DNA from: JANPLD01 sp964445765
Lineage (GTDB): Bacteria > Pseudomonadota > Alphaproteobacteria > Rickettsiales > UBA8987
DNA length: 64,000 bases
Assembly: GCA_964445765.1 (NCBI GenBank)
Contig: CAYULD010000002.1
Location: 248,001-312,000 of the forward strand
Direction: 5' to 3'
This document shows positions 34,483 to 42,591 of this stretch, piece after piece. The position numbers were made by a program, and so were the translations under genes. The notes under the pieces are model-generated. The model searched no databases. It saw only the letters and a program-made list of their open reading frames with translations, and was not told the origin of the DNA. Numbering within the stretch: the stretch's first letter is position 1; the number at the start of each line of letters is the position of its first letter.

Positions 34483-34974
34483 ATGAATAAAAATATTATT
34501 GAAACATTAATCGGTTTTGCAGTTATTGCGATAGCGATTTTCTTCGTGTTTTTCTCTTATTTTAAGTCAGATAGCTCTGCAAGTTTTTCAGGATATAAAT
34601 TGGTGATTAATTTTGATAGGGTTGATGGCCTAAATGTTGGCAGTGATGTTAAAGTTAGCGGTCTTAAAGTTGGCAGGGTGGTTGATGCAAAAATTGATAA
34701 TAAAACCTTTCAAGCCAAAGTTGAAATTGATGTTGATAACGCAGTAAAAATCCCTGATGATTCTTCTGCTGAAATTATAAGCGCGGGTTTGCTGGGTGAT
34801 AAATATATTGCGCTTGTTCCGGGTGGCTCAGAAGAAAATCTCAAAGATGGTGATGTTATAAGATATTCGCAATCTTCAATTAGTATTGAATCACTAATCG
34901 GCAAATTTATGTTTGGCGATGATGAGAAAAAATCTGAAGGTAAAGAAAGCAAAAACTCAGAAGATTTATTTTAG
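34483..34974 (+). CDS. mlaD: outer-membrane lipid asymmetry protein MlaD (MCE domain)
   Basis: Periplasmic substrate-binding component of the Mla phospholipid transporter, 163 residues. It has an N-terminal anchor helix (TLIGFAVIAIAIFFVFFSY) followed by a single MCE domain with YKLVINFDRVDGLNVGSDVKVSG (cited as FDRVDGLNVGSDVKVSGLKV), then IPDDSSAEIISAGLLGDKYI and PGGSEENLKDGDVI. The short acidic/Lys-rich tail is variable. mlaE/mlaF are not adjacent. The stop codon is 1 bp before the GTG start of dnaQ, so NDUFA12, mlaD and dnaQ likely form one transcript. Confidence 0.92.
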   Translation: MNKNIIETLIGFAVIAIAIFFVFFSYFKSDSSASFSGYKLVINFDRVDGLNVGSDVKVSGLKVGRVVDAKIDNKTFQAKVEIDVDNAVKIPDDSSAEIISAGLLGDKYIALVPGGSEENLKDGDVIRYSQSSISIESLIGKFMFGDDEKKSEGKESKNSEDLF

Positions 34975-34975
34975 T

Positions 34976-35704
34976 GTGGAAAGGGAAATTATCATAGATA
35001 CTGAAACCACTGGCCTTGACCCTAAAGATGGCCATAGAATTGTTGAAATAGGCTGTGTTGAGCTTATTAATAGATTACCCACTGGAAAATATTTTCATCA
35101 TTATATAAACCCAATGCGTGAAATTGGCTATGATGCAACTAGAATTCACGGCATCACTAATGAAATGGTTAAAGATTCCCCCAAATTTGAAGAAGTGGTT
35201 GATGATTTTATCGCTTTTATTGCTGATTCAAAATTAGTAATTCATAACGCTGATTTTGATATGAAATTCATAAATGCAGAGCTTTTTTACGCAAAAAAGC
35301 CTGATATTTCTTGGGATAGAGTTTTCTGCACCTTAAAATATGCTAGAAAAAAATTCTCTGGTGCACAAAACAGCTTAGATGCTTTATGCAAAAGATTTAA
35401 TATTGATAATTCCCATCGTGAAAAGCACGGTGCATTGCTTGATTCTGAATTACTAGCAGAAGTTTATTTAGAGCTTATGGGGGGCAGGCAGAATGTAATA
35501 AGCCTTAATAGTGAGCAAGATAAAGAATCAGAAAAATCAAAAAATAACCTAAAAAATAATTCTAAAAATTCCCTAAAAAACAGCAAAGTTACAAATTTTC
35601 CTTATAGAAATTTTGCCCTAAAAGAGGAAGAAAAAGCCCTGCACGAAAAATATCTAGCCACCCTAAAAAAAAGCCTCTGGGCTGAAATAAAAAACTCTAA
35701 TTGA
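34976..35704 (+). CDS. dnaQ: DNA polymerase III epsilon subunit (3'-5' exonuclease)
   Basis: Proofreading exonuclease of 242 residues from the chosen start. The Exo I motif REIIIDTETTGLDP, the Exo II region LVIHNADFDMKFIN and the Exo III motif HGALLDSELLAEVY with the catalytic His/Asp are present; it is a DnaQ-H (HxAxxD) type. The frame is open from 34913, inside mlaD, but GTG at 34976 gives MEREIIIDTETTG, the usual start just before the first catalytic Asp, and follows mlaD by 1 bp. The C-terminus is Lys/Asn/Ser-rich. It overlaps the convergent CheY-like gene by 8 bp. Confidence 0.93.
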   Translation: MEREIIIDTETTGLDPKDGHRIVEIGCVELINRLPTGKYFHHYINPMREIGYDATRIHGITNEMVKDSPKFEEVVDDFIAFIADSKLVIHNADFDMKFINAELFYAKKPDISWDRVFCTLKYARKKFSGAQNSLDALCKRFNIDNSHREKHGALLDSELLAEVYLELMGGRQNVISLNSEQDKESEKSKNNLKNNSKNSLKNSKVTNFPYRNFALKEEEKALHEKYLATLKKSLWAEIKNSN

Positions 35705-36062
35705 TTATTCCAAGAATTTTAAGTTTATCTTCTAAAATATCTTTATTAAAAGGCTTCATTATATATTCATTCGCACCCATTTCAAGGGCTTCATTAATTT
35801 TTTCAAATTCATTTTCTGTTGTGCAAAGAATAATTTTTGTATCTGTAATTAGATTCTCATTTTTAGCTTTTTTAAGAAAGCCAACGCCATCAAGCTCTGG
35901 CATATTCCAATCAAGAATTATAAAATCAAAGTGATTTTCTCTTATTTTATCAAGGGCGACTAGGCCGTTTTCTGCTTGATCAAAATCTATATTAAAACTT
36001 GTAAGAATTGAGCTTATAACTGACCTAACAACCTTTGAATCATCAACAATAAGGGCTTTCAT
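35697..36062 (-). CDS. CheY-like stand-alone response regulator receiver
   Basis: A single receiver domain of 121 residues. All phosphorylation-site residues are present: Asp7-Asp8, phospho-acceptor Asp51 in IILDWNMPELDG, Thr81/82 in ILCTTENE and Lys103 in YIMKPFN. No output domain is attached, so it acts by protein-protein contacts, as CheY or DivK do. It starts 9 bp after the stop of the ankyrin gene on the same strand, suggesting the two are cotranscribed. No chemotaxis genes are in the window. The 3' end overlaps dnaQ convergently by 8 bp. Confidence 0.9.
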   Translation of the reverse strand: MKALIVDDSKVVRSVISSILTSFNIDFDQAENGLVALDKIRENHFDFIILDWNMPELDGVGFLKKAKNENLITDTKIILCTTENEFEKINEALEMGANEYIMKPFNKDILEDKLKILGIIN

Positions 36063-36071
36063 AAATATAAC

Positions 36072-38297
36072 TTACAGAGATTTGGATAATTTTTGGGTGG
36101 ACATTTTTTGACGAATTCTTTCAATATTCATTCCAAATTGCTCGCGGTAAATTGACTGTAAAATTTTACCCTGTCTTTTATATCTTTGAATTACATCTTG
36201 ATTAATTGCAGTTAAGTTAGCGGCTTTTCTAATCCATTTTTCAAGTCTTATATCCCACTTTGCTTTTTGTTCATCACTCATTTCAGAATATTTTATAGTT
36301 CCACCGAATAAAATTGTTCTTGCTTGTTTTGTATCAATAGAGCCACCAAAAGTTTCAGATTGAGAAATATTATTCGCAATATTTAACTCTGCACTTGAAA
36401 GGCTGCTGCCTTGATAATTTTTCATTCTTATAGAAGCCGGTGCTTGCCTTGGCGTTTGGTTAATTTGGTTTGAATCAAGATAAATTTCATTAGAGAAATT
36501 GCTTGGTTGTGCTGGCTGATTTTGGGCAGGATAATTCATACTTGCTGGGGTTGCCTGCATATTTTGATTTGCAAGATTCTGATTATTTGGTAGTTGATTA
36601 TTTAATGAATTATTAGGCGTGCCTAAATCTGTTTGGCTTTGTTGTAATTGGCTTTCAGCAATAGTAGAGGTTTTGTTATAAACTGAGTTATTAGCAATAT
36701 TCTGTGCAGAATTTTCTTGTGCCTCTGCTTGTTTTGATGCCCACCATTCTGCTTGCTTGCTACTTAAATTCTGTGCTTCTTGTGCGGTTTTTTCCTCAGC
36801 TTCTATATATGATTTTGGAAACATAGAAAATTGATCAGCCGTCTGCATTGCAGGTTGTGGGGTATAAATTGGTTCATTTTTCTGTTTAATTATATTTTGA
36901 ATATCGTTTGAAACATATCTTTGTGGGCCCGTATAAGAAACAAGCAAGCGAGCTATATCAAAATTTCTACCATAAGCTAAATCATAAGGCTTTAAGCCGT
37001 CTCTTGTAACCATATCTGCATTAGCACCAACATATAAGAGATATTTCACAATCTCAATATTGTTATTATAAGCCGCAATATGAAGTGGCGTTAAGCCATC
37101 ACTATTGCTTTTATTAACATCTGCACCTTCACGCACTAATAAATCTATAACATCTAGCGAGTTATTTAGCGTTGCAATTAAAAGAGGCGTATCGTTAGAA
37201 TTATTTCTAAAATCAACTTTAGCACCCGCCCTTAATAATTGCTGGGTTGCTATGTAATTTCTGCTTGCAACCGCAACATGTAGAGGTGTATTGCCTTTAA
37301 TATCAACTAAATTTGGGTTAGCACCTTCTGCCAGTAAAATTTCAACAATGTCATTATGAGCGTTAAAAACTGAACCCATTAAAGGCGTTTCGCCAAATTT
37401 ATTCATTGCGTTTGCACTTCTGCCAGAGTGGAGCAGGGCGATAACTGAGTTTTTATCACCAATCATTGCGGCTCTAACGAGTTGATCATTAAGTTGTTGC
37501 TCAGTAAAAGAAACGGAAGAATGCCCAACTCTTCTTCTAATATTGTTAAAATCTTGTGCGATAGGTTGTTGTGGTTCTGAAATATTTTCTTGCGGCTGTG
37601 CTTCGCCTTCGGTTTTTTCAAGCAAATCTTCTGGATTAATTTTTTCTTCTGCTTCATTTTTGCCAATTACAGAATTAAGCAATTCATCAACTTGCTTTTC
37701 ACGCTCTTCAGCAGAAAGCTCTTTAGTTTTTGGAGCCTCTTTTCTTTTTTCTGAAAAATCAAGATCGGGTGTATCAGGAAATTGTTCACTAAGTGCGGAG
37801 TTCTGAGGCTCACTATTTCTAATAAGTGGAGCAGAATTTTGGTTTGCAGATTGATTGGCAGAGATTGGTTTTTCTTCGCTGGTTAATTCATCTGGGTTAA
37901 AATCAGGGGCGATTTTTGCGTATGGATCACTAATTTTAGGCTCAGGCAATTTAGTTGCTTGGGCATTATTCTGAGGAAGTTTTATAGTTGGTAATTCTTC
38001 CTCGCTAACATCATTAGCAAAATTATCAAGGGAAGGCGGTGTTATTTGCGGCGCAGAATTATTTTGTGATATAGAATTGTTATTGTTCTTATTATCAGGG
38101 TTCACCCATTCTTTAGCTTTTTTATATTCTTGCTCAGGATATTCTTTTGAAGTAAATTCATCATCTAAAGAAGGGACGCCATCAAAAGCAGAATTGCTGC
38201 TTGGGCTATTTTCTAAACCCGGCAGATTTGGAAGGCTTTCAGCAATAGCAAGCCTGAACAAAAATATAAAATATAATATGATGATAAGATTACGCAT
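36072..38297 (-). CDS. exported ankyrin-repeat protein with low-complexity Gln/Asn-rich flanks
   Basis: A 741-residue protein with a signal peptide (about residues 1-19, LIIILYFIFLFRLAIA). A long acidic/Asn/Pro/Ser-rich region (20-260) precedes five or six ankyrin repeats (about 270-455, e.g. FGETPLMGSVFNAHNDIVEI, GNTPLHVAVASRNYIATQQL and GLTPLHIAAYNNNIEIVKYL). A Gln/Asn-rich linker (460-640) leads to a conserved-looking basic helical C-terminus (RLEKWIRKAANLTAINQDVI onwards). Ankyrin proteins are frequent effectors in Rickettsiales, but a Sec-type signal and a partner receiver gene suggest a periplasmic or surface role is also possible. It lies between midA and the CheY-like gene on one strand. 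Confidence 0.82.
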   Translation of the reverse strand: MRNLIIILYFIFLFRLAIAESLPNLPGLENSPSSNSAFDGVPSLDDEFTSKEYPEQEYKKAKEWVNPDNKNNNNSISQNNSAPQITPPSLDNFANDVSEEELPTIKLPQNNAQATKLPEPKISDPYAKIAPDFNPDELTSEEKPISANQSANQNSAPLIRNSEPQNSALSEQFPDTPDLDFSEKRKEAPKTKELSAEEREKQVDELLNSVIGKNEAEEKINPEDLLEKTEGEAQPQENISEPQQPIAQDFNNIRRRVGHSSVSFTEQQLNDQLVRAAMIGDKNSVIALLHSGRSANAMNKFGETPLMGSVFNAHNDIVEILLAEGANPNLVDIKGNTPLHVAVASRNYIATQQLLRAGAKVDFRNNSNDTPLLIATLNNSLDVIDLLVREGADVNKSNSDGLTPLHIAAYNNNIEIVKYLLYVGANADMVTRDGLKPYDLAYGRNFDIARLLVSYTGPQRYVSNDIQNIIKQKNEPIYTPQPAMQTADQFSMFPKSYIEAEEKTAQEAQNLSSKQAEWWASKQAEAQENSAQNIANNSVYNKTSTIAESQLQQSQTDLGTPNNSLNNQLPNNQNLANQNMQATPASMNYPAQNQPAQPSNFSNEIYLDSNQINQTPRQAPASIRMKNYQGSSLSSAELNIANNISQSETFGGSIDTKQARTILFGGTIKYSEMSDEQKAKWDIRLEKWIRKAANLTAINQDVIQRYKRQGKILQSIYREQFGMNIERIRQKMSTQKLSKSL

Positions 38298-38361
38298 ATC
38301 GGCATATTATACTACAAAATCAGAGATTTAACAATATTTAGCGGTTTTATTACAAAAGCTA

Positions 38362-39432
38362 TTAAAATTTTTCTGCAATAAGGCATTTGAACAACGCCCC
38401 CATTTTATCTTCCGCAATAAGCCTTGAAACGGCTTCAAAAATTTCTGATTGCTCTTGAGGGCTTTTTCCTTTTTGGAGAGATTTAGCCCGCTCTAACGCA
38501 CCCATTTCTGTTAAAAAACTTCCTTGCGTGCTTGTAAAAATATTAGAAATATTATGCTTTTTTAATTCTTCTGAAATATACTCAAAATCTATGTGAGCGG
38601 TGATATCTGCCTCACCAATATTTTGAAATATATTACTGAATTTATTTTTATAAAGTGCTTGCAGGCTATCCCCATAATCACTTTGCAGATAGCCATAATC
38701 AAAGCATAAAAATAAGCCGTTATTAATATTTATAATCTGAGAAATTTGCTTGATGAAATTGCTTAAATCAGGGCAAAATTCTTTTATATTATCATTTCTG
38801 GGCTTTTTAATTTTTGAGAATTTTAGGATATTTTCTGGAGGGTTTTTCGCTTCATTCTTGCAAAAATAAAATTCATCTTGTGCTTGATTAAATTTTATAA
38901 CCCTCTCAAACCATCTAAAATCATTGTAAATAAATTGTTTTATTGGCAGGGCATCAAAAAATTCATTGGCAATAATTATTGCAATTCCATCATTTTTTAT
39001 TTCACTAAGATTTTTTATCCAATTAATTTTTTCATGATAATTTCTTAATTTTGCCTTTTGTTTGCTGATTAAAAACTCACTTATATCTAAAATATTATAA
39101 TTTACTTTCTGATAAATTTCTGGAAATTTCTTTATTGTTCTAAGAATATCATCAGCAAGTGTGCCATTGCCACCGCCCATTTCAATCAGGTTTATTTTGT
39201 AATAATTTTTAGTAATTGCTTGAATTTTATGGATAATGAAAATTGCAATTATTTCTCCGAAAATTTGGGAGATTTCTGGTGCGGTTATAAAATCGCCATT
39301 TTTACCGATTACATTTTTAGCTCTGTAATAGCTTTCATCTTCGTTATATAAACAAAATTTAATATATTCATCAAGGCTTATAAACCCTTGATTTTTGACG
39401 ATATTAATAATTTTTTCTCTTAAAAAATTCAT
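38362..39432 (-). CDS. MidA/NDUFAF7-family SAM-dependent methyltransferase
   Basis: A 356-residue class I methyltransferase of the DUF185 family. Its mitochondrial homologue NDUFAF7 methylates an arginine of the complex I subunit NDUFS2. Features: the N-terminal ISLDEYIKFCLYNEDESYY, ITAPEISQIFGEIIA (a family hallmark), the SAM-binding LIEMGGGNGTLADDIL, IIIANEFFDALPIKQF, and the C-terminal DITAHIDFEYI. Its presence with an NDUFA12 homologue at 34.1 kb argues for a mitochondria-like complex I. The ankyrin gene follows 64 bp downstream on the same strand. Confidence 0.9.
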   Translation of the reverse strand: MNFLREKIINIVKNQGFISLDEYIKFCLYNEDESYYRAKNVIGKNGDFITAPEISQIFGEIIAIFIIHKIQAITKNYYKINLIEMGGGNGTLADDILRTIKKFPEIYQKVNYNILDISEFLISKQKAKLRNYHEKINWIKNLSEIKNDGIAIIIANEFFDALPIKQFIYNDFRWFERVIKFNQAQDEFYFCKNEAKNPPENILKFSKIKKPRNDNIKEFCPDLSNFIKQISQIININNGLFLCFDYGYLQSDYGDSLQALYKNKFSNIFQNIGEADITAHIDFEYISEELKKHNISNIFTSTQGSFLTEMGALERAKSLQKGKSPQEQSEIFEAVSRLIAEDKMGALFKCLIAEKF

Positions 39433-39500
39433 TACCCTTGACTATTGCTGTTCTTAAACTTAAATTTTATACTAATAATTAATAATATTATTGAGGATTT

Positions 39501-39821
39501 ATGGCAAAAGAAACCACAGATAAAACATTTGAGCAAGATGTTCTTAAAAGTAACAAACCAGTTTTAGTAGATTTCTGGGCGGAGTGGTGTGGTCCTTGCC
39601 GTCAGCTTGCACCTATTATTGATGAATTATCAAAAGATAGGGCAGAAAAAATGGAAGTTTATAAAATTAATATTGATAAGAACCCTGAAATTCCAACAAA
39701 ATTTGGTATAAGGGGCATTCCTACAATGATAATCTTTGAAAACGGCAAGCCAGTTGCAACTAAAGTTGGGGCTTTACCAAAAAATTCTCTTTACCAATGG
39801 GTTGATGAGCAAGTTGCTTAA
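39501..39821 (+). CDS. trxA: thioredoxin
   Basis: Canonical thioredoxin of 106 residues with the active site WAEWCGPCRQLAPI (Cys at about residues 30 and 33), the cis-Pro motif GIRGIPTMIIF and the C-terminal VGALPKNSLYQWVDE. Cytoplasmic disulfide reductant, recycled by TrxB (30.3 kb). A good Shine-Dalgarno (TTGAGG) lies just upstream of ATG at 39501. It is followed by a hairpin and a hexapeptide ORF at 39849-39905. Confidence 0.97.
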   Translation: MAKETTDKTFEQDVLKSNKPVLVDFWAEWCGPCRQLAPIIDELSKDRAEKMEVYKINIDKNPEIPTKFGIRGIPTMIIFENGKPVATKVGALPKNSLYQWVDEQVA

Positions 39822-39848
39822 AAGGTTACTGGTACTTTTAACTAAAAA

Positions 39849-39905
39849 ATCCTATTATAGTCTTTCCTCGAAAGGAGATAGGATATGAACTTTGTTACTT
39901 ACTAA
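39849..39905 (+). other. hairpin presenting a Shine-Dalgarno before a six-codon ORF, downstream of trxA
   Basis: ATCCTAT (39849-39855) pairs with ATAGGAT (39878-39884), and CTTTC (39862-39866) with GAAAG (39870-39874). The right arm carries AAAGGAG, seven bases before ATG at 39885, which opens a six-codon frame MNFVTY followed by TAA at 39903-39905. It may simply be the trxA terminator/hairpin; the spacing of the Shine-Dalgarno to an ATG is however ideal. Function unknown. Confidence 0.35.
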
Positions 39906-39942
39906 AACAGGTAATATTTTAATGCTTACCATTTACCAAAAA

Positions 39943-40368
39943 TTACTCAGGTTTTCTGAGCATTTTTTCAACTTCTGAAATATGCGTTTCTTCATCAGCA
40001 ATCATAGTGCGGGCATATTCTTCAAGGGTGATTGATTTATCTTTCACAAGCTCAAGAAGCTCCCTAAAATTTTTAACCTGCTCTTGTTCGTGATTTAGGC
40101 TTTCAAGCAGAATATCTTGAATGCTATGTTTGTGAGTTTCAAGCAAATTAGCAATTTTTAGAGATGGATGACCGCCCAAAGTTGTTATATGCTCCCCAGC
40201 TTGATTTGCGTGAGCTAAAGATTCATCCGCTTGTTCACGAAGCCATTTAACAATTGGAATTCTATTATAGCCATAAACCATTAGAGAATAATGGGTGTAT
40301 CTAACAACGCCAGCAAGCTCAAATTCTAGGATTTTATTAAGTATATTTATAACTTTTTCTTTATTCAT
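39943..40368 (-). CDS. ferritin-like diiron protein (bacterioferritin family)
   Basis: A four-helix-bundle protein of 141 residues with the bacterioferritin/ferritin-like pattern: EFELAGVVRYTHYSLMVYG (helix A with Glu), LREQADESLAHANQAGEHI (the E..H motif of helix B), ESLNHEQEQVKNFRELLELV (helix C with Glu) and IADEETHISEVEKML (helix D with E..H). These give a carboxylate-bridged diiron site. The heme-binding Met of true bacterioferritin is not obvious. It probably handles iron storage or detoxification in the cytoplasm. It is the last of a run of minus-strand genes from mutM, 84 bp after the permease. Confidence 0.82.
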   Translation of the reverse strand: MNKEKVINILNKILEFELAGVVRYTHYSLMVYGYNRIPIVKWLREQADESLAHANQAGEHITTLGGHPSLKIANLLETHKHSIQDILLESLNHEQEQVKNFRELLELVKDKSITLEEYARTMIADEETHISEVEKMLRKPE

Positions 40369-40452
40369 AAAATGATTTTTAGGATTATTTAAGCATAATA
40401 CAAAATTATAAAAATTATTCTAATTAATTTTAATTTTGTTTTCTTTTACTTA

Positions 40453-41223
40453 CTAAATAATGCCAAAAATTAGCAATAATGCTAATAAATAGAGCATTAT
40501 CGCAACAATTACTTGCACAAATTTGAAGGTTATCTTTTTTAGAAATTTAGTGCCTAAAAAAACCCCTATAAAACCTGCAAGGGTAGAGATTATAATTAGT
40601 TGCTGATTTGCTTTTACAAGGCTTAAATTAAAGGCAATACCATAAATAATTATACGAGATATATCAACAAGGCTTGCAATAGTTGCATTAGTTGCAACAA
40701 AGGCATTTTTATCAAGATTTGCCTTTATTAAAAATGCACTTCTAAACGCACCTTGATGACCAGAAAGCCCGCCAAAAAAGCCACTCAGAATTCCGCCATA
40801 TATGATATTTATTTTACTACAGATTTTTTGTAAAAATGGAAATATCTCTGCACTTGCAAAAAATATTAATAAAATTCCGATAATAAATTTTAGCGGTGAT
40901 ATTTCAAAGCTAAATGCAAATAAATTTAGCTTATATATTTCTTGAATTTGGGAGAGGTGATTAAGCAAGTATGCGCCAATTAAAGCCGCTAAAAAAGCAG
41001 GAAAACCAAAGAATACAACAATTTTATAGTTGATATTTTTATATAAAAGCAAAAGCTTAAATAAATTATTCAGCAGATGAACAATTGCAGTAACTGCAAC
41101 TGCAATATTTATTGGTAAAAATATTGCAATAACTGGCGTTAGAATTGTGCCAAGCCCAAAGCCTGAAAATAATGTAATAAAAGAAGCTAGAAAAGAGGCG
41201 ATAGAAATTAAAATTATTTCCAT
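40453..41223 (-). CDS. TauE/SafE family permease (sulfite exporter-like)
   Basis: A polytopic inner-membrane protein of 256 residues with seven to eight hydrophobic helices. The duplicated TauE/SafE layout is seen: the first half FLASFITLFSGFGLGTILTPV and the second half IYGGILSGFFGGLSGHQGAFRS, each with the Gly-rich motif. Family members export sulfite, sulfoacetate or other organic anions; the substrate cannot be read here. It starts 5 bp after the lipoprotein stop, so it shares the operon with the lipoprotein and mutM. Confidence 0.87.
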   Translation of the reverse strand: MEIILISIASFLASFITLFSGFGLGTILTPVIAIFLPINIAVAVTAIVHLLNNLFKLLLLYKNINYKIVVFFGFPAFLAALIGAYLLNHLSQIQEIYKLNLFAFSFEISPLKFIIGILLIFFASAEIFPFLQKICSKINIIYGGILSGFFGGLSGHQGAFRSAFLIKANLDKNAFVATNATIASLVDISRIIIYGIAFNLSLVKANQQLIIISTLAGFIGVFLGTKFLKKITFKFVQVIVAIMLYLLALLLIFGII

Positions 41224-41228
41224 AATTA

Positions 41229-41612
41229 TTAAATATTTCCTTCCCTCTCTTGCGGTGAAAGTGGCCTTAACTGATATTTAACTGAAGTTGTATAGCCCTT
41301 CTTTTCAGGGGTAACAATTAGCACTTCATTATCTTTAACAAAAGTGGTTTCGCCAATTTCTTTCCAGCCAAGAGAAGGCATTACTGAGCTATAAAAATCA
41401 TCAAGCTCTTCAGGCTCTTCAAAGCCTGTTGCATACATTTCAACAATTCTTCCTTCTGCAGAATCAAAAAAACTGCCAGTTCCCGGGTCTGCCTGAAAGC
41501 CTTCTGGTAGCGGAACATCAGGCAAAGATGGCATAAATTCTGCCTTCGGGGTCATAAATTTACTGCAAGATGCAAGCAATAAAATTACGCTAAATGTGAT
41601 TATATTCTTCAT
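41229..41612 (-). CDS. small lipoprotein of unknown function (alphaproteobacterial type)
   Basis: A 127-residue predicted lipoprotein: signal MKNIITFSVILLLASC with lipobox LASC. The mature part shows MPSLPDVPLPEGFQADPGTG, FFDSAEGRIVEMYATGFEE and FYSSVMPSLGWKEIGETTFV, a pattern (FDs.eGRIve...FY...lp.LGW) I recognise from uncharacterised alphaproteobacterial lipoproteins. The frame is open to 41705 inside mutM, but ATG at 41612 gives the proper signal peptide. It sits 11 bp after mutM and 5 bp before the TauE-like gene. Confidence 0.75.
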   Translation of the reverse strand: MKNIITFSVILLLASCSKFMTPKAEFMPSLPDVPLPEGFQADPGTGSFFDSAEGRIVEMYATGFEEPEELDDFYSSVMPSLGWKEIGETTFVKDNEVLIVTPEKKGYTTSVKYQLRPLSPQEREGNI

Positions 41613-41623
41613 AGTTATTGTAA

Positions 41624-42445
41624 TTATTTTTGACAATTTGGGCAAAAATAAGTGCTTCTGCCTTGCTGGATAATTCTTTTTATACTTGTTCCGCATACAA
41701 AGCAAGGCTGATTTTCTCTATCATAAACTTTGTGATGATGCTGGAAATATCCAAGCCCACCATCACTTCTAACATAATCTCTAAGTGTTGAACCGCCAGA
41801 TTCTATGGCAGAAATCAAAACAGATTTTATATTTTTAATGAGATTTTTATATTTGCTTTTAACCAAATTTTTTGCTGGTAATAATGGGTTTATATTGCTT
41901 AAAAATAAGATTTCACTTGCATAAATATTGCCTATACCTGCGATTATTGAGGCATCCATCAAGGTTTGCTTGATATTTTGCGTTTTAGTTTTTAGTTTTT
42001 CTTCTAGGAATTTTATAGTTAACTCATCTGAAAGTGGCTCTATGCCAGTATTAGCAAAAAGTTTATGATTATTTATTTCAAGCGTTTTACAGGCGGTTAC
42101 TAAGCCAAACCTTCTGGGATCATTAAAAACAAGGCTAGTTTTATCACTAAAATAAGCAATAAAGTGATCGTGCTTAATAGGCTTATAATTGGCGTTACGA
42201 AAGAGGATTTTTCCACTCATTCCAAGATGGATTATAATAGAATTTTTATTGCTTAAATCTATGATAATGAATTTTGCTTTTCTTCTAACATCATTAATTT
42301 TTGCATTAAGAATTTGCTCAGAGAAATTTTCAGAATAAGGAAATCTTAGTTTTTTATCACCCCTATAAAATGATTGAATTTTTTTGCCCAAAATTTGTTT
42401 TAGCAAGCCATTTTTAACGGTTTCTACTTCTGGAAGCTCCGGCAT
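41624..42445 (-). CDS. mutM: formamidopyrimidine-DNA glycosylase
   Basis: Base-excision repair glycosylase/AP lyase for oxidised purines (8-oxoguanine), 273 residues. The mature N-terminus PELPEVETV carries the catalytic Pro and Glu; the conserved Lys lies in the beta-hairpin region RRKAKFIIIDL, and LGMSGKI and DPRRFG follow. The C-terminal zinc finger is CFVCGTSIKRIIQQGRSTYFCPNC, with the Arg of the finger loop (cited in parts CFVCGTSIKR and GRSTYFCPNC). It is divergent from ubiE with a 146-bp spacer, a common alphaproteobacterial neighbourhood. Confidence 0.96.
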   Translation of the reverse strand: MPELPEVETVKNGLLKQILGKKIQSFYRGDKKLRFPYSENFSEQILNAKINDVRRKAKFIIIDLSNKNSIIIHLGMSGKILFRNANYKPIKHDHFIAYFSDKTSLVFNDPRRFGLVTACKTLEINNHKLFANTGIEPLSDELTIKFLEEKLKTKTQNIKQTLMDASIIAGIGNIYASEILFLSNINPLLPAKNLVKSKYKNLIKNIKSVLISAIESGGSTLRDYVRSDGGLGYFQHHHKVYDRENQPCFVCGTSIKRIIQQGRSTYFCPNCQK

Positions 42446-42561
42446 TTTATAAATAAAAGATAAATTAAAATAGAATATTTACGCATAATATTTAATGCCA
42501 AATTCCTATATTGTCATTACTTAAAACAATTCTATCAATTACTTGCCACAAGTCGGCAATA

Positions 42562-42589
42562 TTGATATAAAAAGCAAAAATGTTATAAT
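42562..42589 (+). promoter_or_regulatory. sigma70-like promoter immediately upstream of ubiE
   Basis: TTGATA (42562-42567) and TATAAT (42584-42589) are separated by 16 bp, with a TG two bases before the -10 box (TGTTATAAT). This is one of the cleanest promoter matches in the window. The -10 box ends only 2 bp before the ubiE ATG at 42592, so the expected transcription start would fall inside the first codons. Confidence 0.5.
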
Positions 42590-42591
42590 CT

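Noticed and set aside
34913..34975. dnaQ start inside mlaD at 34913
   Set aside because: It would add 21 residues before the Exo I motif that family members lack; GTG at 34976 fits better.
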